A DNA stretch of 64,000 nucleotides from positions 62,001 to 126,000 of the forward strand of contig CALYLW010000699.1 of the NCBI GenBank assembly GCA_944989445.1, written 5' to 3'. This stretch comes from Ampullaceana balthica (taxonomy: Eukaryota > Mollusca > Gastropoda > Lymnaeidae). The notes below the pieces were generated by a model. The model was not told where the DNA came from, did not search any database, and worked only from the letters and a program-made list of their open reading frames with translations. Numbering within the stretch: position 1 is the first letter of the stretch; every line of letters begins with the position of its first letter. Positions 39,801 through 52,300 of the stretch are shown piece after piece. Both the position numbers and the translations under genes were made by a program.

Positions 39801-42800
39801 CTTCAGAAACTGTCATCTTTACTGACACGTCAACAAGCTCTTACCCAGTCTCCTTGTAAAGAGCTCCTGTATTCAGTGGGCGCTGAACTGTTTGACGGGG
39901 CTAAGGGTAAGGGTAATTTTCTCTAAAAAGGGTGAATGGAATTAAAATTAACAGCTGGATAGCAAAGTCAATAGTGTGCTCGCCTCACAAGCTGAGGGGC
40001 TGGGGATCTAGCCCACGTTAAAGCCACAATAAAAATGTTGATGAATAACTATTGCTAAAAAGTCCACCACTGACCTGGAGAGGAAATGGGTGCCACCAAG
40101 GTCTACCAAGCCCTGAGAAAACTCTAATAGCAACATCAGAACCCCCTACGACCACGAGGTTATGGGACACAAAAAAAACAACAGTTATAGAAGCTCACTT
40201 CACAAGTAAATTTAAAAAACCATTTGTGCAAGAGCAGTAAAAATAAAATCATTCTTCATCATCATAAAAGCCACTTAATAAATAAATAATATAAAAATCT
40301 ATTATTAAAAATTAAAGAAGTTTTTTTTACTACGTTTTCTTCTCAACCTTATGAATTATTTTTATAAGATATTGGCATAAATTCATCTTCTGTATTTCTT
40401 AATTCAGTATTGTATATTTCTTCTAGCGTGCAGTTGTAATGAAGTAAGTACCAAAAATGGGTCACTCTGTGAAGCCATTGGTGGAAAATGTCAATGTAAG
40501 CCAGGTGTTTCTGGGAGGGACTGTGGTATCTGCACGCCTGGCTACTTCAACTTTACAGACAGTGGATGTGTTGGTAAGTGCTTCTGTTGTTGTATGCCAT
40601 AATGGCTTTATACAAATAAAATTTTACAAATGAAACAAGAATATAAAACTAAAATGTAAACATAGATTGGTCAGACCTATACCAGAATATGCATCTTCTG
40701 TATGGCAACTATCTGACAAAGAAATTATAGAAATATAAAGTATACAATTATTTTTTATTATTATTAAAGAATCTATAGCTAAATTAAAAAAAGAGCTGCA
40801 AGAATCACTTCTGGTGAATATTCACTACTGATAAGAGTAACTCCATTAGTTAAATTACTAGAAACACTAGTGAATAGAAGAAAAATTTAGTAATAATACA
40901 TAAGGCATTAAATTCTATCTTGGAAATACAATACACCACAAAAATATATTGATCCTCCTTCCTGTCTGAAATTCTGGCATGGAATGGGTAATCTTAACAA
41001 ACCAGGAAAACCAACACAACAACAACATTCAAATATCTAATAAAAATGCAAGACTAGACATAATCCAGAGATAAGCATAGGATGAAATAATCTTCATAAT
41101 AGAATGAACATCTGTAGTGTTAGGATAAGAAGCATGAAAAGAGAGGAATGAAAATACTGAAGCACCTGGGAATGGCTGTGATTATAAGCATGTGTGTTAA
41201 TACTTGTACATTCTTAATGAGAATCAAATTTCATTTTCCTTTTAATTTAAGTTTTAAATGCACACAAATTTATAAAAATAAAGTCAATAGGATAAATCCT
41301 AAACAAATCAAGATGTAACTAATAACTCTGGACTACAGAAAAACATGTGAAGAGCTGACTAAATCTACAAAAGACACAGTTTTTCAAATAGCATTTAAGA
41401 TTTTAAGTCATAATCATAACTGTATTTCCACCCATCACTGAATGGATACCTGCCATTAGTTGTGGAAACAAAGATGGCTGTGCACAGTGTCACAGAATCC
41501 TCTCATAGCCATGGCCTGTGAACGCTGCATCACTTGTCAACAGGCCAGCATGATCTGTGCATTCTTATAAGAAAGTAGGATGCAAGAATCTACAGCACAG
41601 GAGGAGCGTCTGAAATGTGTATTAGTTTGATTTTTATGAACATAGTATTTGAATTTCTCTAGTGGTATTTGTCCTAAATTTTTAGTTATATTTGTGATCC
41701 ATTTATTATGTGTGTGAAGTATCGCTACTAGAAATTTACAATTCCTTTTAAATAAGTTTTTATTTGAACTTCAAAGGTTGTTTTTTTTTGTATCAAAGCT
41801 GGGCAGCCTGTCCTAAAACCACTGTATCATTTTTTGGGATATAAATTCAAAAATATTTAAGAAAAAGCATTAACTTTTTGGATTAAATTACTATTTTGAA
41901 AACAATTATTAAAATTAATGGTCAAAGTATTTACACAAAATTTAAATATTCTTAAAATCATTTATATTTTACAATATATTATTAGAATAAGAAAATTTAC
42001 CAAAGATACAGTGAGTTTTATTATTTTTTTTAACTACCAGGCTGCCCGGCTTTGCCCTGTGAGACAGAGGTTATTGCCCCTAGGACTACAACCACCATCT
42101 TGCCCACCACTTCAACAGCTATTAATACAGCAACATCACCAGCAGAAGTCTCAAATGCCACCTCCACCACAGCAACTACCTCTACAATTAAAAATACATT
42201 GGCACCATCAACATTACCGACAACGGATTTCTCTAATACCACCTCGACAAATATAACCGTTATTGAGAGCAAGGATGAAGGCCTATCTGGTGGATTCATT
42301 GCACTCATTGTCATCTGTGTCATTATTGTTATCATCATTATCATCCTGATCATCTGGTGCAGATGCCGAGGCCCAAGTAAAAGAAACAAAAAGAAGAAGA
42401 CTGTTGCAGATGGTCTGTACACTATAACAAGGTTAGGGCTGGGAAACCCAAATAGTCCAGTCTACAGCAACAGTCTGTACGATCGACATGTCAATTGGCT
42501 CAGTAGTGGTGGCAGGAGTGGTCCCCCTGAACAGATGACAACTTTCACCATCTCCAACACGGAAGAGGGATCAGATAGTGTGTTTGAATCAGCCAATGAT
42601 CATTCCAGCACACTCAATGCCCGGCCCGAATTTTACATTGCCTCCGATGACAACTCAGGTGGCCTTGACATGAAAAAAGCCGCGCAGCTTAATTTGAAAC
42701 ATTCACCTCCCCAAGCTTTAAGATCCACACCTTCAAATCAACTGACGTATTTGGATAGAAAAGATTTAAAATCGCCTCATGGACACACTGTCAGTGAGAT

Positions 42801-43377
42801 TAACTTTGATGCTAACTTTAACAGAGATATCTATCCCCACAAGCCCAGGTCAACGAGTGCAGATGTGGGGGCCAGTGACTCAGCAAACCTGAAAACCTCT
42901 GATCTGTACAATGGGTCGAGACTGCACCAGTGGAGACCCATAACTGATTTGAGGATGTCTGCAGTTGTGCAGGATAATGAAAACAGTGATGACAATCATT
43001 CAACCTCTGATCTCTTTTCAACATTCAAACCGCTGTTAGCAAACGGAAAGCCTAAAACGAAACCCAAAAGTTTTAGAAGACCTTCGGTTAAAAAAAGAAA
43101 AAAATCCCCCCAAAAGCCAGCAAGGCAAAAAAGGCCGAAGCGAAAGTCCAGTTTTGTTGACAGAATTATCCCCCCTCCCCCGATGTACATGGGAGATAAC
43201 CCAGGGTTTGTTCCTGACCCAGACTACGACAGTTATAGTGACAGCCATCCATTCATCCCCTGGCCAGATTATTCAGTTTTTGGAAGTTATGACAATCCTG
43301 TCTTCATTCCTGAGCCCGACTACCCAATTTTTGCTGGCTACGATTCGTTTGACGAGATAAATGGATCCTTAGTCTGA
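11284..43377 (+). CDS. Mosaic laminin-like protein, short transmembrane isoform
   Basis: Exons 1-15 are joined to the alternative last exon at 42041. Exon 15 ends in phase 1 and the acceptor at 42041 continues the frame (completing a Gly codon, then Cys-Pro-Ala), giving about 1299 aa. The product would be signal peptide, netrin-G-type LN, LE repeats, beta-type domain IV, one LE, Thr-rich stalk, one transmembrane helix (about residues 939-960) and a cytoplasmic tail of about 339 residues. Inference: a cell-surface receptor or adhesion molecule. Vertebrate netrin-Gs are membrane-bound through GPI, so a transmembrane anchor would be a different solution. The alternative reading, two separate genes back to back, is discussed in the findings. 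Confidence 0.75.
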
Positions 43378-46300
43378 CTTTGGTTTTTTGTGCCATCCCA
43401 TCCATGATTTTTTTTATTGCTTAACCATGGCTAAAAACTATGGCTAAAAAGTATGACATTTATATATAAAGAATATTAATCACAACATTGAGTATAATTT
43501 AAACAACTGAACATTTTCTTGGATGTTTGGATCTTCCTTTAAATCCATGGATAACTAATAACACTCTTATGGAGTATTAGAGTAATGGATACAGTAAAAA
43601 AATATAATCACGTACATTATGAAGCTAAAAGTTTCTGAGACCAACTGATATTGTCTTCAGAATATTGTATCATTCATGATAGAATTGTGTCATTGGCATT
43701 GCATATGGAATTTAATTTTTTAAAAGGTGCACAACAAAAGATGTAATACAAACAATACTTCATTTAAAAGAATCCAAGAAACAGATTTTTTTTCAGTTTT
43801 AATATGATGGTAAATAATTGTTTATATAAATTATATTACTGTCATTTATTACAAATGTACAAAACTACCTTATTAAATCATTAAAAGATTTTCATTGAAA
43901 ATCATTGAAGATCTTTAAGTGTTTTCTTAGAGTTAAAACTAGCTTAAAGGAGGTCATAAATTCAAGAAAATTACGATAAAATTAATAATGAACATTGGAA
44001 CAAATCAAATTTCAAAAGGATCTTTCCTAGAATTGTAATTATGTTAAAGGTCAATATTTAGTTTAGCCTATTCAACTTTACATTAATAAATTCCACATAG
44101 ATGAATCCATAGTGCTATTCTGCTCAACACTTTCATAGTTGACATAAATTAAAGTTGTCACATTGAAAGTTACTAATGTATTTTAAAAATGTTCAGACAA
44201 TTAAAGAAACAATAGATTTTCTAATTCAAAACAATTTCTTTTCTCCAGCTTGTAACTGCCACCAGAAGGGATCTCAAAATGGAGCATGTGACTTGAAATC
44301 TGGGGCCTGCCTATGCAAGAACAATGTCTTAGCACTTGGGGACAAATATCTTGATAACAGTACTTTTACTGACAGGACATGCAGCAGTTGTAGAACTAAT
44401 TACTACGGTATTAACAATGGAACTGGATGCTTAAATTGTGAGTGCAATAAAAATGGGTCAACCAGCTTGCAGTGTGATGAAACAGGACAGTGTCCTTGCA
44501 AAGATAGTGTGACTGGAAAGAAATGTGACGTCTGCAAGGGAGGTTACTTTGGATTTGGAGAATATGGCTGCAGGTAAATTAAGTTGTATAAATGACTTTG
44601 TAATAACATGTCTATGTGAATACTTACACATATATGAGTACACCCTTGAAAGAAATATTTCAAACCAGTAATTTGACTTTGTAATAATATGTCAATATGA
44701 ATACTGTTCCAGGTATGAGCACACGGTTGCAAGAAACATTTCAAACCAGTAATTTATTTGTGTGGTGTTTTCATAGCTATGACTCAAAGGAAATTATATT
44801 AACTGCTATAATTACTTTTTCATTCCTGACATTGTGCCAGTAATTAAATCATAAATAAATCTTCTTCTAGAGTTATAATCTAAAAAAAATGTATAGTATT
44901 TTCCTTTTACATCTTTGAACCATTTAAAAGAAGTAGATTTATTCAGTAATTAAAAAAAACCAACAAAGCAGTGATTTGTCTATTTCAAAATATCCCATCC
45001 CTTATTTTGGCCCATAGTCTCAAGCATACCTTAATCATATTGTCATAAAAATCCTCTTTATTAATTATTATCAAATTAGAACACAGAAAACATCCAAATG
45101 ACAATTAATTTATTTTTATCTTCCTCAGAATAAATTTGTAGTTAAATCTCAAAGCTATGTTATACACCAGGCAAATTTTTAAATGGTTTTATTCTTTGAA
45201 TGTAATCTTTAGCGCCTGCAACTGTTCGGTCTCTGGAGCCACTTCTGTGTCCTGTAATGTTAGCACTGGAGAATGTTCCTGTAAGAAAAATGTAGCAGGG
45301 ACAAAATGTTCTTTGTGCAAGGAAGGTTTTTTTAATCTTGCTACCTACAACCCAGATGGCTGTCAACCATGTTTCTGCTACCAGCACAGCACCAACTGTA
45401 CATCCGCTCCTGAATTCCAGTCTAAGCTGTGAGTCTTTGGCTTATGTGCTGTATGTTTAAACAACTTTCACATTTTTTTCTTTAAAAAAAATAAAATTTC
45501 ATGTTAATAATTGATTTATTTTAAAAATAAATTCCTCATATGTTCTAAATTACATAACATGACTGTTTTACAAATACATACTAAAATCTTGTATATATTT
45601 ATTGCATCTTTTCATTTCTATTAAAGACGCACCAGAATTTTATTTAATCCTATTCTTATTTATGGTATATGTTTAGTCTTGCATTTTTATATTAGAATTT
45701 AAATGTTGATAGTATGTTGGTTTTCTTGGCACTATCTGTTCCATGTCCACATTCCAGAAGGGTAAAATGAAAATTTGAAAAAAGGCGACTGGGAATAGGG
45801 TGGAACCCTCATAGCCGTGGCCTGTGAATGTTGCATCACTTGCCAACAGACCGGTATGGTCTGTGGATGCAATAATATTCTGTATAAAACGAGCATCTCA
45901 TAATTTCATGAACCTCAACTTCTATTGGTATTGTTATTTTCAGCTAAATAAAGACAAAGTTATATTTTATATTTATATGTTGCATGATGTTTGTGATACT
46001 GATAAATGAATGCAAAAAAACCACTCAAATACAAAATTCTATGTTTCATCAAATAACAGTGTTCTTAAGTTGTCAGGTTTAAGTATCCATTACAAAAAAG
46101 GCGCATTATTTATGATATCCGTCGAGTTCTCTGGAAATATTTTTCATTTATTTAGGCCATAAACACTAAACCCAAAATTGATTTGTGAGGATGGCATATA
46201 GGTTATAGGTTGTGCTTTGGCAAAATCATGTTAGTCATCTTTTTAATAATATTTATGTTTGTTGTGGTGCTCATCATGTTCATAAATTCACAGGTTAAAA

Positions 46301-49300
46301 GTAAGTGAGCCCTTGAGTGATCTTTCTTTGCTTCTTGGAGACCACCATTCTTCTTATGGTCAGATTTTGTCCTTGAGACTTGAAAGTAGCTCTGTCATTG
46401 ACCTAAAAGATTCTACTCTTCTTGTGCTGACAGGAAATGGTAAGTTCCTCCTGGGGAAAATCTAACTACATGTAATTTTATTCTCAAATTGTAAACTTTT
46501 GCAGCAATGAATAGTTTATTATTAATGATTAGTTTAATGATATCACTATTGTGCTTGAAAATATGTCTTTTAATTGCATTCTAGCATACATTTTTCTTTG
46601 ATAGTTATTTCTATTTATCATAAACCCAGTGCTTTTTTTGTAAAAAAAAATTGGTGCCTGTACTCAGTGATGGATTGCCTAACTTTGAACTAGTTTCATA
46701 TTTTATATTTTAATTCTTATATTCAATTTTAACAAATTAATAATATAATAAATTAATAATAAACGTTAAAATACAAGAAAAGTAATCATTTTTTCCCACA
46801 TTGAAAAAGGTGCCGGTACGCCGTACCGGTGCGTATCGTCACAAAAAAAGCACTGCATAAACCCAAGGAATTTAATATTAGCTCTAAATAAACATAAACT
46901 GCAGATGTAAAAAAAATCTCTCCACCCCATCAAATAAGAATTAGAATACAAGTTTTTGTAAGTGCTATGTAATCTGAAGGAACCAATCTTGATTCTCATC
47001 TCCATACCTTATTGTATAAGCCAATTTAATTTTATTACTAAAAATTATTATTTTATTGTTTTTGAGAATGTATTTATATTTAATTATTCAGTAATTTAGC
47101 ATGTTTTCGATATAGTACTAATCTATTGTTATAGGTAAAACCCTATCTCATGTTGTACCAAATGAAACATTTATCAACTCCACATTGATATATGAAATCC
47201 GCTTGCTAGAGCAGAACTGGAAGTTAAATGATGGTCAGAATATTACTATTCCTACAGCAATAAATGTTATAGGTAAATAATGTTTTTCACCCATCTTTTA
47301 GTGATTTTAAACAATATTTTCAAATATTTGAATTTTTAAATTACGAAACTTCAGTAATACAAATTTAGCCTTTTTAAAAAATAAAATTCTTATGTAACTT
47401 GAAGATATAGCAAAGCTTTTTATAATAATTATATCAAATCAAGACATGAAAAGTTTTAATCTTACTATTTATTTAAGCGGCCAGCTTGTATAGCATGTCT
47501 TGTTATTGCTCAATTAATTTTTTCACCAGAAATGAAACATTTTGAAGATTGTGTAACATATAATAAGATGATACCTGAGACTGTCAAGTTACTGATGCTC
47601 TCCTTATTTGAAGGCTTCTTTGTCTTCCTGGTCATTTCTAGGCTTAGGTTACATGGATCTTCAATAACCGTTACCAGCATTGTCTTATCAAAGAGCATTA
47701 AATCAAAATAGATTTTAAAATCTATGGTTTTAGAACACCTGAATAACTCATCCCCTTTATGTTTCTATTTCTGATAGAAATTTTGGCAAACTTGACTGGG
47801 ATCACTCCTGTTTCAAATGCTAAAGGACAACCAGTGAAGGTCACATATCTTGCATTGATGTCAGCTGAAAAATCTAACACAAAAGTGGGAGCCGAAATCA
47901 GTGCAGTTACTTATGTTGAGCAATGTACTTGTAATGAAACCACACATACTGGAGGTAATTGTATCCTCATATGTGGGGGAAATAGTTAAGCATGCAACAT
48001 TTAACACAAGACCCGATGATTTGTTAATATTTTTGGGGACATAACATTTATCGTATTAAGAATTTGTATTCTTATAAATTCCCAATACATCCCAATACCC
48101 ACCCTATTCCCAGTCGCCTTTGTTTAAGCCTCTCTAAACCAGGGTAAAGTGCCCCAGGATTGGAAATTAGCTAACGTAACTCCACTCTTTAAGAAAGGGG
48201 ATAAATCAGACCCTGGTAACTACAGGCCTGTATCACTTACTAGTATCACCTGTAAATTACTAGAACACATAATATATAGTAGAATAGTTAACCACCTTGA
48301 CAAATATAATGCCCTATGCCCACATCAACACGGCTTTAGAAAAAACAGATCATGTGAAACACAATTAATAGGTTTAATAGATGAACTATCAAAAGGCTTA
48401 GACAAAAATGATCAAATAGATACAATATTACTAGACTTCTCAAAAGCATTTGACAAAGTTCACCACCTTAGTTTACTTAAAAAACTTAACTACTTTGGAA
48501 TCTCAGGTTCCTTACATCACTGGATCCAAGACTTCCTTTTGGGCAGAGAGCAAACTGTAATAATTAATGGATCTAAATCTGCACCAATAAAGGTTAACTC
48601 AGGAGTTCCACAAGGAACTGTGCTAGGTCCCTTACTCTTTTTAATTTATATAAATGATTTACCCAACATCTCAACAGGTACAAAAGTTAGGTTATTTGCT
48701 GATGATTGTATAATCTATAGAACAATTAAATCAGAACAAGATAGCAAAATTTTACAAAAAGACTTAGATGAATTGATAAAATGGGAAACTAACTGGAGTA
48801 TGTCTTTCCACCCAGAAAAGTGTCAACTGTTAAGAGTAACAAAGAAAAAGAAACAAATAAATTCAAAATATTACATTCATGGAAAAGAACTGACCCAAAC
48901 TAAAGATGCAAAATACTTAGGAGTCTTAATAAATGAGAAACTATCATGGAATCCCCATGTCAATGAAGTTATTAAAAAATCAAACAAAACCTTAGGCTTT
49001 ATAAAAAGAAACTTTAACAAATGTAATAGAGATATAAAACTAAAATGCTACCTCACTTTGGTGAGACCTGTACTAGAATATGCATCTTCTGTATGGGACC
49101 CATCCATCAAAGAAAACATTGATAAACTAGAACAAATTAAAAAAAGAGCTGCCAGATTCATTACTGGAGAATATTCGAAACTGACAAGAATAACACTATT
49201 AGTTAAATCATTAAACCTTGAAACACTAGAGGATAGAAGAACCAAAAGCAAAGTAGTAATCATACATAAAGCAATTAATTCTAATTTAGAAATACAACAC

Positions 49301-52300
49301 AAAGATAACTTAATACAACCCTCAGATAGACATAAGGATAAAAACACCTTTCTTATTCCGTATGCAAGAACAAACACATACAAGTTTTCCTTCTTCCCGT
49401 CCGGAATTCGGGCGTGGAATGGGTTGCCTGAAGAATCCAGGAAAACCAACACTTTATCAACATTTAAATCTCTAATAAAAATGCAGGACTAAACACAAAC
49501 CATAGATAAGCGTAGGACGCAATAATCTTCTGTATAGAAGGAGCGTCTGTAAACAGATAAGATAAGATATTTAATAATGAAATATCTTAAATATTTTAGA
49601 TACTTGTGTCAATTCTCATGCTAAAGTCAAATTAAAACACATAAAAATAAAGATCAAATTAGGAGGGGCGGTGTCAGCTTATATCAACAAACATATCTGG
49701 GATAGCATTTACATTGATAACATCATCAGCAATATAAAAACTGAGTTGAATACATGGTCAATAATATTATTGCACTTAAAAATAAATTCAATTCACAACT
49801 TATATTTAATATTATTTTAACAATACCAGTGAAAAAATATTATTGATAAAGCATTTTGTTTTAACAAAAAAATAACCTTTATTCTCTATATAACTATGGC
49901 TTATAAATGTATTATTTCATTAAGGTCTGTCATGCCAAAGCTGTGCTACAGGATACAGAAGAGATAACTCCTCCCAAACTTCACCTTATGGCACATGCGT
50001 CGCATGCAACTGTAGCAAGCGTGGGGCAACAGAACCGCCAGAGTGCAATGAACTCTCAGGGGTGTGTCTCAACTGTCGAAACGGCACCCAGGGGGAGCAT
50101 TGTGAGAACTGTGCACCTCATGTAGGTGGTGTGGAATGTGATGTCTGTGACGAGAAGTTCTGGGGCCTCCAGGCTGACGGCTGCAGGGGTCAGTTTCAAA
50201 GTTAATGCAGTGATAATAAATGATTTATAATAACTGGAGGATTGACACCAGGTTTATTAGAAAGTTATCAGTAAAAAAAAATTATGGATGGGAAAACCTA
50301 AAAAAATTGACTCAACAAATTTAGAACATGTCAGTAAGAAGTCTTCTTTTCCTGTACTTTGTGTATACTAATGTCATTAAGAAGTCTTCTTTTCCCGTAC
50401 TTTGTGTATACTAATGTCATTAAGAAGTCTTCTTTTCCTGTACTTTGTGTATACTAATGTCATTAAGAAGTCTTCTTTTCCTGTACTTTGTGTATACTAA
50501 TGTCATTAAGAAGTCTTCTTTTCCTGTACTTTGTGTATACTAATGTCATTAAGAAGTCTTCTTTTCCCGTACTTTGTGTATACTAATGTCATTAAGAAGT
50601 CTTCTTTTCCTGTACTTTGTGTATACTAATGTCATTAAGAAGTCTTCTTTTCCTGTACTTTGTGTATACTAATGTCATTAAGAAGTCTTCTTTTCCTGTA
50701 CTTTGTGTATACTAATGTCATTAAGAAGTCTTCTTTTCCTGTACTTTGTGTATACTAATGTCATTAAGAAGTCTTCTTTTCCTGTACTTTGTGTATACTA
50801 ATGTCATTAAGAAGTCTTCTTTTCCTGTACTTTGTGTATACTAATGTCATTAAGAAGTCTTCTTTTCCTGTACTTTGTGTATACTAATGTCATTAAGAAG
50901 TCTTCTTTTCCTGTACTTTGTGTATACTAATGTCATTAAGAAGTCTTCTTTTCCTGTACTTTGTGTATACTAATGTCATTAAGAAGTCTTCTTTTCCTGT
51001 ACTTTGTGTATACTAATGTCATTAAGAAGTCTTCTTTTCCTGTACTTTGTGTATACTAATGTCATTAAGAAGTCTTCTTTTCCTGTACTTTGTGTATACT
51101 AATGTCATTAAGAAGTCTTCTTTTCCTGTACTTTGTGTATACTAATGTCATTAAGAAGTCTTCTTTTCCTGTACTTTGTGTATACTAATGTCATTAAGAA
51201 GTCTTCTTTTCCTGTACTTTGTGTATACTAATGTCATTAAGAAGTCTTCTTTTCCTGTACTTTGTGTATACTAATGTCATTAAGAAGTCTTCTTTTCCTG
51301 TACTTTGTGTATACTAATGTCATTAAGAAGTCTTCTTTTCCTGTACTTTGTGTATACTAATGTCATTAAGAAGTCTTCTTTTCCTGTACTTTGTGTATAC
51401 TAATGTCATTAAGAAGTTTTCTTTTCCTGTACTTTGTGTATACTAATGTCATTAAGAAGTTTTCTTTTCCCATACTTTTTGTATAATAATTATTTTATGG
51501 GTTGGAGTAACACTAATAGTTTAATGTCATAGATTTTAAAAATGAATTATTGAAGACTTTGCCTTTATAGTTGTGTGTTTATAGTTGTGTGTTTATAGTT
51601 GTCTGTTTATAGTTGTGTGTTTATAGTTGTTTTATCTGTAACCACACTAAATACTTTCTACTAAATTCCAGCCTGCAACTGCACTGATCCAGGTTCCAAG
51701 TCTCCTGTATGCAACAAGACTTCTGGGCAGTGTGAGTGTGCTAGTCATGTGACTGGGAGAACATGTGATCAATGTGAGGAAAACTTCAACGGCCTGTCAT
51801 CAAACGGATGTGTTGGTTTGTGAACATTTAAATATTTTATATTTCAAGAATGGTGAAAGAATAATTGGAATACTATTACAGAAAAGCACAACTATAAAAT
51901 GGGATAGAGGGAAAAACTCCATGTTAAGAAACTAACTTAGAATTTTTTTTTAATTGAACCACAAAAGTGAGAATTACTTCATGAAGTTACATTGTTTTTT
52001 GTTGTTTTTCCATAGTGAAAATTTCATTGTTCTCATCCCCAGAATGTGATTCTTGTTACTCACTGATCAAGACTTCCATTTTGCCACTTCGCCAGCTGGA
52101 GGCAGACATCAGGACCAACATCTCAGCTCTTGAGAACAAGGATATGAACAAAACCTTGGGGCCATTCATGGCCCGCTTCATTGAAGCACAAGCAGCTCTC
52201 AACCAGCTGATTCAGTTTGTAAGTTATTGTTTTAATTTTTTTTTGCAGCACAAGAAGTTTGATATGGAGCAGATTTTTATACTTTGAACTTTACATATTT

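Noticed and set aside
42030..42422. Minus-strand frame opposite the membrane exon
   Set aside because: It is the shadow of the Thr-rich stalk and helix codons; no family resemblance.
42041..43377. The membrane exon as a separate gene or retrocopy
   Set aside because: It has no start codon of its own, begins at a good acceptor in the correct phase, and includes no upstream promoter-like or signal-peptide sequence. Still the main alternative to test.
44176..44248. In-frame ATG at 44176 as the start of a second gene
   Set aside because: The added residues are not a signal peptide, and a strong acceptor in phase with exon 15 lies at 44249.
50329..51485. Regular repeat that resembles a CRISPR array at first sight
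   Set aside because: The units are joined head to tail with no variable spacers, and the genome is animal.
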